Shown: positions 8,126 through 18,640, counted from the stretch's first letter. The stretch: DNA of 64,000 nt from Methanobacteriota archaeon (GCA_009758405.1 WSBC01000016.1:248001-312000); one strand, 5' to 3'. Notes: generated by a model from the letters alone, not told the origin. A program made the numbers and translations.

Positions 8126-9262
8126 TATGTATAGAAAAGATGAAATTATCGCTGTGATTAGTATTATTAGCCATTTTATTTCATAATTAAGTGATATGGA
8201 GAATATTAAACCACCATAAAAAGGTCCTGCTGCCCTTCCTACACTAGTAAAAAGGCCAAACGTTCCAGAATATCTGCCCTTCTCCCCCTCAGGTGCAAGA
8301 TTCATGGCTGTAGTTGTTGCGCTTGAGGAATAAATTATCTCTCCAAATGTAATTACTACCATTGATAAAAACATCCATTCTATTGTAGGCAGGAGCACCA
8401 CCATAAAATATCCAAATCCATACAATATTATACCATAAATAAGGAAATAATGTGCATTCTTTTTATTTGCCAATCGTGCAAATGGATATTGAAGTGCAGC
8501 AACCATAAGACCATTCATTGTCCATGTTAATCCTATTATTGAAACAGGTATTCCATTTACTTGATTTTCATAGTATGGATATGTGCTGTTGAGCTGTCCA
8601 AAGATTAGGAAACTTATGAACCCCGCAATGCTATAAATAAGGAATTTTTTATTCTTCAAGGCAGAAGGTATATCTTTCAATTTCATAGACATTGATCTTT
8701 TAGCTGTTTCAGGTATGTTAATCATTAAAATTGTTACCAATGAAAGCATAAAACCCATAAGTATGAAGGAAATAGAAAAATAATGTATTTCAAAAATAAA
8801 CCCACCTATCGCGGGGCCAATACCCCATCCAAAGTTTGCAAGTGCCCTTTGTATACCAAAACTTTTGAACCTCTCCTCTTCTGTAAATACGTCAGCAATA
8901 AGAGCATTGAACATTGAAAATATCATTCCACTAAATATGCTTTGCAATAATATTCCTAAAAGGATTAAATAGAAATTAAAAATCATTCCAACACCAACAA
9001 AAATAAATGATATACCCTGCCCCAATTGACCAATCCCAAGGAAGATTTTTCTGCCAATATAATCCGAATATGCTCCAAATATTACCTGCATTAAAGCGCC
9101 AATCAAGCCTGAGAATAATAGATATGCACCCGTAAAAGCCAAAGATAAATGAACCTGTGTGGTTAAATAAAGTATAACAAATGACCATAAAGTCCCATAT
9201 CCAAAAGATCTGAGGAAACTTGCTAGACCTACAGTTCTAAGAACTTTAGATTTCAGATCCAC
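8105..9262 (-). CDS. MFS transporter
   Basis: A 385-residue membrane protein with about 12 predicted transmembrane helices, which indicates the major facilitator superfamily. The first cytoplasmic loop carries the MFS signature (GAYSDYIGRKIFLGIG), and a related stretch in the second half reads ARLANKKNAH. The substrate cannot be inferred; multidrug or sugar-type efflux permeases look like this. The start is a GTG, preceded by a TATA-like tatata at leaderless distance. Its 3' end overlaps the convergent thioesterase. Confidence 0.85.
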   Translation of the reverse strand: MDLKSKVLRTVGLASFLRSFGYGTLWSFVILYLTTQVHLSLAFTGAYLLFSGLIGALMQVIFGAYSDYIGRKIFLGIGQLGQGISFIFVGVGMIFNFYLILLGILLQSIFSGMIFSMFNALIADVFTEEERFKSFGIQRALANFGWGIGPAIGGFIFEIHYFSISFILMGFMLSLVTILMINIPETAKRSMSMKLKDIPSALKNKKFLIYSIAGFISFLIFGQLNSTYPYYENQVNGIPVSIIGLTWTMNGLMVAALQYPFARLANKKNAHYFLIYGIILYGFGYFMVVLLPTIEWMFLSMVVITFGEIIYSSSATTTAMNLAPEGEKGRYSGTFGLFTSVGRAAGPFYGGLIFSISLNYEIKWLIILITAIISSFLYILIFIKK

Positions 9263-9329
9263 GATCTTTTAACAAAAAATATATAATTAATCTTTGGGAT
9301 AATCTATTTAAATATGTAATATTTTCTAA

Positions 9330-10403
9330 ATGGAAATGATAAGTCTTGAAAAGAGATCAATAAGTAATAGGGAACTTCCGGAGGGTTGTAAACTTTGCAG
9401 AGAAGGTGCAAAACTAGTTCTTTTTATTACTGGATTATGTAATTTCAAATGCTTTTATTGTCCTTTAAGTACTAGTAAAAAAAACAGGGATGTAACATAT
9501 GCTGATGAAATGCCTGTCTTGAAGGATGAAAACATAATAGAGGAGGCAAAACTCATTGATGCAAAGGGCACAGGTATTACCGGAGGAGACCCATTAAGGA
9601 AATTATCAAAAACAATAAATTACATAAATCTTCTTAAGAATGAATTTGGAAATGGTCATCATATTCATCTTTACACAGCAAGCGGAAAAAAGGAAGAGAT
9701 TTATGCTCTTGGTAACGCAGGTTTGGACGAAATAAGGTTTCATGTGCCAGTTAGACTATGGAACAAATTAAAATCATCAGATTATGTAAATAAAATAAAA
9801 TATTCAAGGGATGCTGGAATGAAGGTGGGTATAGAGGTCCCAGTGCTCCCTGATAAAGGAAATGAACTTCTAAAAATGCTCAAAGATGCTGAAGATATAG
9901 AAGTTGATTTTGTAAATTTGAATGAGCTTGAGTTTTCAGAAACAAATTATGAATCACTTAGGATTCATAATTATAAGACAAAATCATATATAAGCAGTGC
10001 AGTAAGGGGTAGTGAGGTCCTTGCAAGAAAAATAATAATCGAAAATGATTTTTCAATCACAGTACATTACTGTTCAGCAAGTTTTAAGGATGCCGTTCAA
10101 TTAAGAAGAAGACTATTGAGGAGGGCAAAAAATATAGCAGAAGAATATGAGATTATAACCAAAGATGGGACTCTTCTTAAGGGAATTATAGAGGGAAAAG
10201 ATCTAAAGAACATTTATGAGGAATTAATAGATACAATTGGTGTACCTGAAAATATGGTCAATTTTGACATTTACAGAAATAGAATAGAAATTGCACCCTG
10301 GATACTTGAAGAATTAAAAAATATGATAGATGGAGAAAAATACATAGTCGAGGAATATCCAACGTGGGACAGAACAGAGGTGGAAAGATATCCCATAAAA
10401 TAA
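9330..10403 (+). CDS. Radical SAM protein (COG2108-like)
   Basis: A radical SAM enzyme of 357 residues, related to pyruvate-formate-lyase-activating-enzyme-like archaeal proteins. The SAM-binding [4Fe-4S] motif is CNFKCFYC (CxxxCxxC), preceded by a CKLC pair near residue 21. GITGGDP is the GGE-like SAM-binding motif. The C-terminal 100 residues look like an added small domain (KDGTLLKGIIEG). The second ATG at 9336 fits leaderless transcription from tatttaaata at 9305-9314. The reaction is unknown. It ends flush against the convergent saccharopine-dehydrogenase-like gene. Confidence 0.82.
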   Translation: MEMISLEKRSISNRELPEGCKLCREGAKLVLFITGLCNFKCFYCPLSTSKKNRDVTYADEMPVLKDENIIEEAKLIDAKGTGITGGDPLRKLSKTINYINLLKNEFGNGHHIHLYTASGKKEEIYALGNAGLDEIRFHVPVRLWNKLKSSDYVNKIKYSRDAGMKVGIEVPVLPDKGNELLKMLKDAEDIEVDFVNLNELEFSETNYESLRIHNYKTKSYISSAVRGSEVLARKIIIENDFSITVHYCSASFKDAVQLRRRLLRRAKNIAEEYEIITKDGTLLKGIIEGKDLKNIYEELIDTIGVPENMVNFDIYRNRIEIAPWILEELKNMIDGEKYIVEEYPTWDRTEVERYPIK

Positions 10404-11468
10404 TTAGATTTGAGAGGACTCGTTTATGACAATATCCATTTTTTTTAGTGACCTTCTAAGATAATTAAATTTTTTTTCATCCATTCCAATAAACTCAGGG
10501 GGATAGACACCGTATTCATCCATTTCCAATGCCATTGTACCTATAATTGCTGCGGTATATCCAGTCATTCTTGCCATTGAAGTTATATTCTTCTCACTAT
10601 CATATTTGTCATAGATAAAAAGATCCGTGGTATTCTTTCCGAAGCCCCTTACTAAAAGTATGCTCATATCTTCAACATTTAACCTGAGCTTTTCAAGAAT
10701 GTATAATGTTACATCATAGGGGGAACATCCATTAATCTTTTCTTTTGAGAAAAATCCAAGATCCCTGAGAAGCCTAATCTTTTGCATATGTGAAGGATAC
10801 CTTAAAGTTCTTTCAAACATCTCCTTGATTTTTATTGTTTTTAACATTGTCCTTAACCCATCAGAAATGAATGTTTCAAAGCTTCCTAAATTGGATATAC
10901 AAAATGGTTCAATTGTTTCAAGAGGATCTACCTTTATTACCTTGTAATTTTTTATAACTCTTGCAGGTCTTGTATACTCATCTATAAGTCCTTCGACACT
11001 CCAGGTTATTGTATAATCCAAGGGTGGAATTTTTTTCTGTGGAAGACCACCCACATATATCTCTATCTTTTTAATTGAATCCATTTTTTTGTACAGATGT
11101 CCGGATAGAACATTACTTAACCCTGGGGCAAAACCCGCATCGGGTATGAATAAAACTCCTTTCTCCTTTGAAATTTTATCAAGAACAAATGGATCCTCCT
11201 CCATATAAGAAATATCTACGACGCTTTTTCCCATATTAATAATTTTAAAGATTGTCTCGAACGAGGCACTTCCCGGAAGCGCAGATATAACTATTTGAGA
11301 TCTCTCTATTACATCTTTGTTATCAATTACACTTCCTTTATATTTTTTGGCACCTTCAATCTTTTTTAATGACTCACTTGAAATATCAATTACAGCAAGG
11401 TCATAACTATCCGATAAAAAATCAATTATGGCTCCTCCTATTTTTCCTGCTCCAACAACTGTGATCAT
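10404..11468 (-). CDS. Saccharopine dehydrogenase-like oxidoreductase
   Basis: NAD(P)-binding oxidoreductase (354 residues) of the saccharopine dehydrogenase family. The N-terminal Rossmann motif is VVGAGKIGGAI. A typical middle region follows (DAGFAPGLSNVLSGHL, GGLPQKK, YTITWSVEGLIDEYTRPA), shared with saccharopine and L-lysine dehydrogenase-like enzymes. Many archaeal members have no tested substrate. No lysine-pathway gene is nearby, so the role in amino-acid metabolism is only family-level inference. Confidence 0.82.
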   Translation of the reverse strand: MITVVGAGKIGGAIIDFLSDSYDLAVIDISSESLKKIEGAKKYKGSVIDNKDVIERSQIVISALPGSASFETIFKIINMGKSVVDISYMEEDPFVLDKISKEKGVLFIPDAGFAPGLSNVLSGHLYKKMDSIKKIEIYVGGLPQKKIPPLDYTITWSVEGLIDEYTRPARVIKNYKVIKVDPLETIEPFCISNLGSFETFISDGLRTMLKTIKIKEMFERTLRYPSHMQKIRLLRDLGFFSKEKINGCSPYDVTLYILEKLRLNVEDMSILLVRGFGKNTTDLFIYDKYDSEKNITSMARMTGYTAAIIGTMALEMDEYGVYPPEFIGMDEKKFNYLRRSLKKMDIVINESSQI

Positions 11469-11545
11469 TAAAAAAATAAATTATTATCTGGTTATTAATT
11501 TTATTAATGAAAAAGTTAAAATTCACACTACCTTATTCCATTTAG

Positions 11546-12967
11546 ATGAGAGATCTCAGAGAATCGATTGAAAAGTTAAGGAGAACTGGAGATCTACTGG
11601 AAATAGAGGATAGATTTTCATCCGAACTTGAGGTATCAATCTTTACAGATGAAATTCAGAAAAAAGGTGGCCCAGCCCTTTTTTTTAAGGATGTTGATGG
11701 TACAGGAATTCCAGTCCTCACAAATGCATTTGGAAATAGAAAAAGGCTAGAACTATTAATTGGTAAAAGCATTGATGAGATTTCATCTTACTTTTCAGGA
11801 TTAATGGAACAGATATTTACAAAACAAACAATTACCTCTGGATTATCCCTTTACAGGGATCTCAAAAATTTTTTCCCCTCTGAAAGAAACAGTGGGCCGG
11901 TAAAGGAGATTGAAGGTGATTTAACACTTTCTGACATTCCTATTCTTAAAAGCTGGCCAGGAGACGGTGGTAAATTTATAACACTTCCTGTTGTTATTAC
12001 AAAGGATCCTGAAAATGGAAAATACAACGCTGGAGTCTATAGGATGCAAGTATATGATGAAGAAACAACAGGTATGCACTGGCAGAGACAAAAAACAGGA
12101 TACATGCATATGCTTAAGGCAAAAAAATTAGGGAAAAAATTGGATGTTGCTGTTGTCATTGGTGTTCATCCCTCAATCATATTTAGTGCCATAGCACCAC
12201 TGCCTGAGGGAATAAATGAACTAGGTTTTGCTGGACTTTTATTGAATGAGCAGGTAGATGTTGTAAAAGGTGAGACTGTAGATCTTTATTATCCTTCAAA
12301 TGCTGAATTTGTCCTTGAAGGATATGTAGATCCTGATGAATGGAGGGATGAGGGGCCATTTGGAGACCATACTGGATACTATACCCCTGTTGAGAAATAT
12401 CCTGTGTTTCATGTTAAAAAGATATTTCATAGAAGAAATCCCATTTACCATGCTACTGTAGTCGGAAGATTCTGGAGCGAGGATAGTGTAATAGCAGATG
12501 GAATACAAAAAATATTCCTTCAATTCATAAAATTTCAAAATCAGGAGATAATAGATCTTTACCTGCCTGAAGAAGGTGTATTTAACAATATTTGTATTGT
12601 ATCAATAGATAAAAAATATCCAGGTCAGGCAAGAAAGGTGGCAATGTCAATACTCTCATCAGGGCAATTAATGTTTACTAAATATGTTATAGTAGTGGAT
12701 GAGGACATTGATATAAGGGATAGAAAAGAGGTATTATGGGCTGTGGCTACAAGGACCGATCCATCAAGGGATATTGAAATAATTAAGCTTTCTGTAGCTG
12801 ATTCTCTTGATCATGCCTCAATATACAATAACACTGGTGGAAAAATGATAATTGATGCTACAAAAAAAATGCCTGAAGAGGGCTTTAACAGGGTTTGGCC
12901 TAAAAGGATTGAAAAGAATCTCAAAAATATCGTGGTTTCAATGTTGAATAAATACGGGTTTGAATAA
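11546..12967 (+). CDS. UbiD-family decarboxylase
   Basis: A prenylated-FMN-dependent decarboxylase of the UbiD family (473 residues, normal length). Family stretches include YNAGVYRMQVYDEETTGMHWQ and the E-x-P-F-G-D-H-T-G-like segment EGPFGDHTGYYTP that carries acidic active-site residues. It overlaps the downstream UbiA prenyltransferase by 8 nt. Together they fit prenylation and decarboxylation of an aromatic acid in menaquinone-type biosynthesis, as in the futalosine route. No UbiX-type flavin prenyltransferase or other Mqn gene is in the window, so the exact quinone pathway is inference. Confidence 0.88.
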   Translation: MRDLRESIEKLRRTGDLLEIEDRFSSELEVSIFTDEIQKKGGPALFFKDVDGTGIPVLTNAFGNRKRLELLIGKSIDEISSYFSGLMEQIFTKQTITSGLSLYRDLKNFFPSERNSGPVKEIEGDLTLSDIPILKSWPGDGGKFITLPVVITKDPENGKYNAGVYRMQVYDEETTGMHWQRQKTGYMHMLKAKKLGKKLDVAVVIGVHPSIIFSAIAPLPEGINELGFAGLLLNEQVDVVKGETVDLYYPSNAEFVLEGYVDPDEWRDEGPFGDHTGYYTPVEKYPVFHVKKIFHRRNPIYHATVVGRFWSEDSVIADGIQKIFLQFIKFQNQEIIDLYLPEEGVFNNICIVSIDKKYPGQARKVAMSILSSGQLMFTKYVIVVDEDIDIRDRKEVLWAVATRTDPSRDIEIIKLSVADSLDHASIYNNTGGKMIIDATKKMPEEGFNRVWPKRIEKNLKNIVVSMLNKYGFE

Positions 12968-13778
12968 TATGTCAAGGGTTAAAGACTTTTTGAAATTTGT
13001 GAAAATAGAACACACTGTGTTTGATCTTCCATTTGCTTACGCAGGAATGCTTTTATATGGGAAATTTACAATAATTACAATAATTCTCATCACCATAGCA
13101 GGCATATCAGCCAGAGTTGCTGGAATGGTAATAAATAGAATTGAGGATTATCCCATAGATAAATTAAATCCAAGGACAAGGGAAAGGGAACTTGTAACGG
13201 GTAAGATAAGATTCAGAGAGGCATATGCAATACTTTTAATATCATCTATACTTTTCGAATTATCTGCTATTATGCTGAATTTTTTATCTGGGCTTTTTGC
13301 TCCTTTACTTTTATTACTCTTTTACATTTATCCTAAAACTAAAAAAATTCCAATAATATCACACATTTTCCTAGGATTTAGTATTGGTGTTATAGTAATA
13401 GCTGGATACATAGGTGCATCTGGTATTATCCCCTATGATTTTGATGTTTATTATTTAGCAATTTTTCTTACCTTCTGGATAGGTGGCTTTGATATAGTAT
13501 ATCAAAATCAGGATAGAGAATTTGATAAAACAGTGAATATAAAATCTATTCCCGTAATTTTAAATGGAAAAATACTTTTCCCCACCTTTGTATTTTATTT
13601 AATAGCAACATTTTTTTTAATACTGTATTCTTTAGGATCATTATGGAGGCTTTTTTTCCTAATTCCAGTAATACTTTTATTATATTCTAGACTATTTTAT
13701 ATATATTCATGGAGTGTTGATAAATTGTTCTATTTTGATATACCTATACCATTTTTAATTCTCTTATCACTCATATGA
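12960..13778 (+). CDS. UbiA-family prenyltransferase
   Basis: Integral-membrane aromatic prenyltransferase (272 residues, about eight hydrophobic helices). Both Asp-rich motifs are present: NRIEDYPIDKLNPRTRER and DIVYQNQDREFDK. These bind the Mg-diphosphate of the polyprenyl donor. The overlap with the UbiD gene points to the quinone-specific branch (4-hydroxybenzoate or MqnP-type) rather than to archaeal lipid digeranylgeranyl transfer. That assignment rests on context. Confidence 0.88.
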   Translation: MNNMSRVKDFLKFVKIEHTVFDLPFAYAGMLLYGKFTIITIILITIAGISARVAGMVINRIEDYPIDKLNPRTRERELVTGKIRFREAYAILLISSILFELSAIMLNFLSGLFAPLLLLLFYIYPKTKKIPIISHIFLGFSIGVIVIAGYIGASGIIPYDFDVYYLAIFLTFWIGGFDIVYQNQDREFDKTVNIKSIPVILNGKILFPTFVFYLIATFFLILYSLGSLWRLFFLIPVILLLYSRLFYIYSWSVDKLFYFDIPIPFLILLSLI

Positions 13779-13855
13779 TCTAAATTTCCTTTTATAGAAA
13801 AATTAAATATTCTTCATTTATTTAACCCCTGAAACAAAAATAGGAAGTGAAAATC

Positions 13856-14569
13856 ATGAACAAAGGTGACATTGTAAGGGTAGATTATACCTTATGGACA
13901 TTAGAGCAGGATAAAGAGGAGATAAAGGATACCACCATTGAACAGGTGGCAAAGGATAATGGAATTCATGATCCTAATAAGCGCTACTCCCCTGAAGTAA
14001 TCATAATTGGCCAAAAGATGGTTCTTGATGAGCTTGAAAAGGCAATAATGAATGCTGAGTTGGGAAAAGAGTATGATGTTTACCTTGAGCCATCCCAGGC
14101 ATATGGTGAGAGAAAACCATCATTATTAAAGGTTTATTCTCCTAGAGATTTTGAAAGAAACAAGATAACACCTGAGGTAGGTAAATTTGTAACAATTAAT
14201 GGCCAGAATGGAAAGGTAGTAAGCATATCTCCTGGCAGAATACTAGTTGATTTTAACAATCCTCTTGCCGGAAAGAAATTACATTACAAGTTTATCGTAA
14301 GGGAAGTAGTAGAAGGCCTCGAAAATAAGATTCTAGCAATAATTGAGGCAAGTTATAACAGGGACATAAATGAATTTAAGGTAAAGGAATTTGAAAATTA
14401 TATAGAGATTATACTTGCTGACAGTTGCAAATATAGGCCTGAATGGGCATCTGTAAAATATTTTGCAGTTGGATTAATCAGGGATTATACAGACAAGGAA
14501 ATAAGACTTGTTGAGGTATATGAGGCCAAAAAACCTGAAGAAAAGAAACAGGAAGAAAATAAAAATTAA
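13856..14569 (+). CDS. FKBP-type peptidyl-prolyl isomerase with C-terminal domain
   Basis: A long archaeal FKBP (237 residues). The N-terminal FKBP fold begins GDIVRVDYTLW and has an insert (IF) region around the PSQAYGERKPSL segment, as in SlyD-type chaperone-isomerases. A C-terminal domain of about 80 residues follows, ending in a charged EEKKQEENKN tail. The listed start is a GTG at 13847. The ATG at 13856 with ggaagtga 6 nt upstream is better. It is presumably a cytosolic folding helper. It ends 6 nt from the convergent surface-protein gene in an A/T tract. Confidence 0.87.
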   Translation: MNKGDIVRVDYTLWTLEQDKEEIKDTTIEQVAKDNGIHDPNKRYSPEVIIIGQKMVLDELEKAIMNAELGKEYDVYLEPSQAYGERKPSLLKVYSPRDFERNKITPEVGKFVTINGQNGKVVSISPGRILVDFNNPLAGKKLHYKFIVREVVEGLENKILAIIEASYNRDINEFKVKEFENYIEIILADSCKYRPEWASVKYFAVGLIRDYTDKEIRLVEVYEAKKPEEKKQEENKN

Positions 14570-14575
14570 AAAAAA

Positions 14576-17560
14576 TTATTTTTTATGTAAAAGTGTTCCC
14601 TTTTCCTCTTTTTCTTCAACCTTTGTCTTCTTTTCGAATTTCTTGAATCCTCTTGTTCTTATCCTCCATATTATGAAGGCAACTATAACTATAACTGCTA
14701 TTGTTCCAATAATTATGGCTGGAAGTTTCCAAGCTGCCTGTTGGACGCTCACTATTTTTGACTGTGAATTATCACCAAGGTATATCTTTGGTTCCTGAGG
14801 TGAATAAACAGTAAACTTTATTGTATAATTTCCAGAGGACGGGGGTGTCCAGGTGTAATTTAGTTTTACAGTTTTGTTCACTGGTAGATTTGTATAACTA
14901 ACATTTCCCTCCAGTTTTCCATTTACATAAAACTGCAGATAATAAATGTTTGCAGGAGCATTACCAGTGTTGGTAACATTTACAAAGAACGTTGTCTGTG
15001 AACCCTCAGTAAGATTTCCCTTCCATGTGAAATTTAATAGAACCAAATCGGGTGCTACTGGAGATACCCTAAGTGTTTTATTTAATGTAGCATAATTGCC
15101 TGAAGCATCAGTTACATTCAATATTACATAATATGTTCCATATGTTGTGAATTTCAATGTTACCTTACTTTCATTCAAGGATCCTGATACTATAACAAAT
15201 GACGTTCCTGCTGCCTGTGTCTTACCTGTATTATTCTCTATTGTCCAGAGATAAGAGGCAATAGTGCCGTTCTGTGGATCATAGGATCCAGTTCCATTAA
15301 GTGTAATAGTCTGATTTACAAATATTTGGTTAACTGTTTCATTGTTACTTCCCTGGAAAACTATTACAGGGATTGGCTTAACAGTATCCTTTACATAAAC
15401 TTTAAGGGAGACAGTAAAGTTATTCCCTACCAGGTCACTGTATGTAACGTTGATCCAATCATATCCAGACCTTGTTGGATATGTAAATGTATAATTTATG
15501 TAATTTCCTATATATTTTGAGCCGCCTATATTCCATAGAACATTAACATTTTCTCCAGATTTTATTATGCCATTTAATGTATCCTTTAAATTACTGGCAA
15601 TAAGTGAAATCTCCTTATTCTGTAGAACTGTTATTGGTCCTAAAACTGCAGCTTTTCCTGAGGGTTTATATGTATTTGATGTACCATTATATGTGAAAAT
15701 AAGTGTAGAGTTTTCATTGTATAATCCCCAAGATGCTATCTCACCTGGTCCAATTGTATATTTTATCATAGATGTTGCATCTGGATATGCACCATCAGAA
15801 TATATCTTTATATTTGTATAGTTTGTATTGTTACCCACATCAGTTACCGTAAGATTCAAATTATGTATACCTGGGGATAAATCTGCGCTGACATTGGCAA
15901 GGCCTAACCCGCTCTTTATCACACCATCAAAATTCCATTTAAATGTCATTTCCTTCCAGGAATACTGTTGTCTAACCATATCTCTTACGGCGTTGCTTGC
16001 GTTGAAATATACGTTTTGATTCGCTTTTATTACAACTGTAAAGTTATTTGCACTTGAATTTAGTATATAATTTCCTGGCGAAATTCCAGACCAGTAAATT
16101 CCAAATGTGCTCTGGGATAAAATTATTTCAGGTTTCTCCCTTTTCTTGAGATCAAGAACAACTTGGCCCACAGTTGCATTCGTTATTTTTATAGTATTTA
16201 TATAACCTGTAGATGTTGCACCAACAACATTGTTTGATAATTCATATTCAGAAGGTATAGAGACAGTATAGTTATAAATGTTGTACGCGCCTAATGCAGA
16301 GTTTTGCAATACATTTAGATAAACTGGTATATAGCCATTTGAGGATATGAGTGAAGTAGCATTAATTGAAGAATTGTAATATACGGCATATAGATTGACA
16401 GTAAATCCATTGTAATTCAATGTAAAGGGCGTTAAAGAGGAGTTCTGGAGAGAATAAATGTAATTTCCTACAGTAATATAAGATCCTGAATAATTCTTTA
16501 TTGAATTCAGGAAGAATTTATTCAGAAATGTATCATTGAAGCCATTTAAATACATCTCATAATAAAGGATCCCTGTACCACTGTATGGCAAAACTTGTAG
16601 TACTGTCTTATTATTAAGTAAAAATGTGCAATTCATATATATATATTTGAAATCCTTTGAAAATGAATAGTTATAGTTATAATAGTTGTTCACCCTGTTT
16701 AAAAATATTGTTTGCGGGTAGCTGCCATTGAATGGAAGTGTCTTTATTGAATATCCATCTGCGGTCAGAACTATGGTATAATTAGAACCTCCTATGTAGA
16801 AATTGAAAACACCATTATTAAAGGTAAAGGTATCCCAAAGTGAAGAGTTATAGAATATATTCACATATATTGTATTATATATTATAGAACCCGTAGAGGA
16901 ATCCTTAACAATTCCAAATATATGTTTAAAATTTGAAAGATCTATATTTCCATTGTAAGGTGCGCTGATCTGTAAATAATAATTCTTTATTGCACCACCG
17001 CTTGTTGTGGAAATCTCTAAAATAAAAGGACCCTTCGTTGCATTGAATGTAATATTCCCTGCAGAACCTGTAATGCCAGAAAAGAATTGTAAACTATAAT
17101 AATCAAAAGCATATACCTGGTAGTTTGAGGCTGGAAGACCAGAGTTTTTAATAACGAGTGATACAGTTTCATTTATTGCTGTTCTAGGAACCGTGATTGT
17201 GGAGACGTTTGCTCCACTTGTATTTACAGTTATAGGTAAGAAGGCTCCACCATAAACAAAGCCACCAATTTTCTGTGGAGATACCTTCAAGATATAGTTC
17301 CCAATCTGGACATTACCAAAGTTTATCACTGGATTTGAAACTGTTGATGATATAATATTACCTGAATAATCCATTAAATTTACGCTCAGACCCTGAAGGA
17401 AGTCAACATCCCCAGTTTCCGTATCTTTATACATCACCACCAAACTCACATTTCCACTTTTTGTACTCTGTGCTGGAATCAATGGCACTAAGATAGAGCT
17501 CACTAGGATCACTGAAACAATCACTAAAGCCATTGCACTTTTTGCATCTAATGATTTCAA
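14576..17560 (-). CDS. Large secreted, membrane-anchored surface glycoprotein
   Basis: A 994-residue exported protein. A signal peptide spans residues 1-31 (ALVIVSVILVSSILVPL), and a single C-terminal membrane helix (IIIGTIAVIVIVAFIIW) is followed by a Lys/Glu-rich cytoplasmic tail. The ectodomain is built of beta-sandwich modules and is full of N-x-S/T sequons. It includes a PKD-like domain (NGTGSYDPQNGTIASYLW) and a CARDB-like domain (NVTNTGNAPANIYYLQF) before the anchor. It is probably a heavily N-glycosylated cell-envelope protein, and the AglB encoded 7 kb away could modify it. Specific function unknown. Confidence 0.8.
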   Translation of the reverse strand: MKSLDAKSAMALVIVSVILVSSILVPLIPAQSTKSGNVSLVVMYKDTETGDVDFLQGLSVNLMDYSGNIISSTVSNPVINFGNVQIGNYILKVSPQKIGGFVYGGAFLPITVNTSGANVSTITVPRTAINETVSLVIKNSGLPASNYQVYAFDYYSLQFFSGITGSAGNITFNATKGPFILEISTTSGGAIKNYYLQISAPYNGNIDLSNFKHIFGIVKDSSTGSIIYNTIYVNIFYNSSLWDTFTFNNGVFNFYIGGSNYTIVLTADGYSIKTLPFNGSYPQTIFLNRVNNYYNYNYSFSKDFKYIYMNCTFLLNNKTVLQVLPYSGTGILYYEMYLNGFNDTFLNKFFLNSIKNYSGSYITVGNYIYSLQNSSLTPFTLNYNGFTVNLYAVYYNSSINATSLISSNGYIPVYLNVLQNSALGAYNIYNYTVSIPSEYELSNNVVGATSTGYINTIKITNATVGQVVLDLKKREKPEIILSQSTFGIYWSGISPGNYILNSSANNFTVVIKANQNVYFNASNAVRDMVRQQYSWKEMTFKWNFDGVIKSGLGLANVSADLSPGIHNLNLTVTDVGNNTNYTNIKIYSDGAYPDATSMIKYTIGPGEIASWGLYNENSTLIFTYNGTSNTYKPSGKAAVLGPITVLQNKEISLIASNLKDTLNGIIKSGENVNVLWNIGGSKYIGNYINYTFTYPTRSGYDWINVTYSDLVGNNFTVSLKVYVKDTVKPIPVIVFQGSNNETVNQIFVNQTITLNGTGSYDPQNGTIASYLWTIENNTGKTQAAGTSFVIVSGSLNESKVTLKFTTYGTYYVILNVTDASGNYATLNKTLRVSPVAPDLVLLNFTWKGNLTEGSQTTFFVNVTNTGNAPANIYYLQFYVNGKLEGNVSYTNLPVNKTVKLNYTWTPPSSGNYTIKFTVYSPQEPKIYLGDNSQSKIVSVQQAAWKLPAIIIGTIAVIVIVAFIIWRIRTRGFKKFEKKTKVEEKEEKGTLLHKK

Positions 17561-17683
17561 GTATCATCCCTCCAATTCAGGGATAAAAAAGTGAAATCAT
17601 AACATTATTAAATATTTTTGGTACAACGTGATTTTAAAGAAAAAATAATATAATTTGATTGTATAAATGATAATTAGATAAGC

Positions 17684-18640
17684 ATGGAAGATGTTTGGGT
17701 AGAAAAATATAGGCCAAATAATCTTGATGATATAGTAGGACAGGATTACATTGTTGAAAGATTGAAGGCATATGTGAAGGAAAAAAATATGCCACATTTA
17801 ATATTTGCAGGCCCTCCAGGGACAGGTAAAACTACTAGTGCAATTGCATTGGCAATAGGTCTTTTTGGAGAAGATTGGAAATCAAGTTTTCATGAATTAA
17901 ACGCAAGTGATGAGAGGGGTATAGATACTGTAAGGATCCAGATAAAGGACTATGCAAGGACTGCTCCATCTAACGATATTGGTTTTAAAATAATATTCCT
18001 GGATGAAGCAGATCATTTGACAGCTGATGCACAAGCTGCATTAAGAAGGACTATGGAGAAGTTTTCAAAAACCTGTAGATTTATATTATCGTGCAATTAT
18101 TCCTCAAAGATTATAGATCCTATTCAATCTAGGGCCAGCATATTCCGTTTCAGACCACTTTCAAAGGAAGATATAGGAAAGAGATTAAAGTATATAGCAG
18201 AAAGGGAAAACATAAAGATAATGGATGACGCAATAGAGGCAATATACATAATAGCTGGTGGCGATATGAGAAAATCAATAAACATACTTCAGGCCGCAGC
18301 AAGCCTTGGTGAAACAATAAATTCCGATATAATTTATAGGGCTTCAGGTCTTGCAAGCAGGGATATTATAAGAAAAATGATAGAGAAGGCACTGAGTGGA
18401 AAATTTCTGGAGGCAAGAGAATTGCTTGATAAAATGGTAGTGGAATATGGAGTTGCCGCAGAAGATATAATAAAACAGATGCACAGTGAATTTTATAGAA
18501 TATCAATAGATGAGGAGGTACTTGCCGAAATACTTGAATCAATGGCTGATATAGAATTCAGAATAATAGAGGGTGCAAATGAAAAAATAGGTCTTGATGC
18601 CCTTTTAGCAAAACTTTCAAAAATAGGGAAATCAAAATAA
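17684..18640 (+). CDS. rfcS: Replication factor C small subunit
   Basis: AAA+ clamp-loader small subunit (318 residues, normal length). In order: EKYRPNNLDDIVGQ (RFC box II), Walker A GPPGTGKTT, Walker B FLDEADH, the SRC arginine-finger region (here QSRASIFRF with sensor 1 LSCNYSSKI), sensor 2 GDMRKSINILQ, and the collar domain. It forms the RFC pentamer with RfcL to load PCNA. An AT-rich ataatataattt lies 30-40 nt before the ATG. There is no strong Shine-Dalgarno, so the mRNA may be nearly leaderless. Confidence 0.97.
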   Translation: MEDVWVEKYRPNNLDDIVGQDYIVERLKAYVKEKNMPHLIFAGPPGTGKTTSAIALAIGLFGEDWKSSFHELNASDERGIDTVRIQIKDYARTAPSNDIGFKIIFLDEADHLTADAQAALRRTMEKFSKTCRFILSCNYSSKIIDPIQSRASIFRFRPLSKEDIGKRLKYIAERENIKIMDDAIEAIYIIAGGDMRKSINILQAAASLGETINSDIIYRASGLASRDIIRKMIEKALSGKFLEARELLDKMVVEYGVAAEDIIKQMHSEFYRISIDEEVLAEILESMADIEFRIIEGANEKIGLDALLAKLSKIGKSK

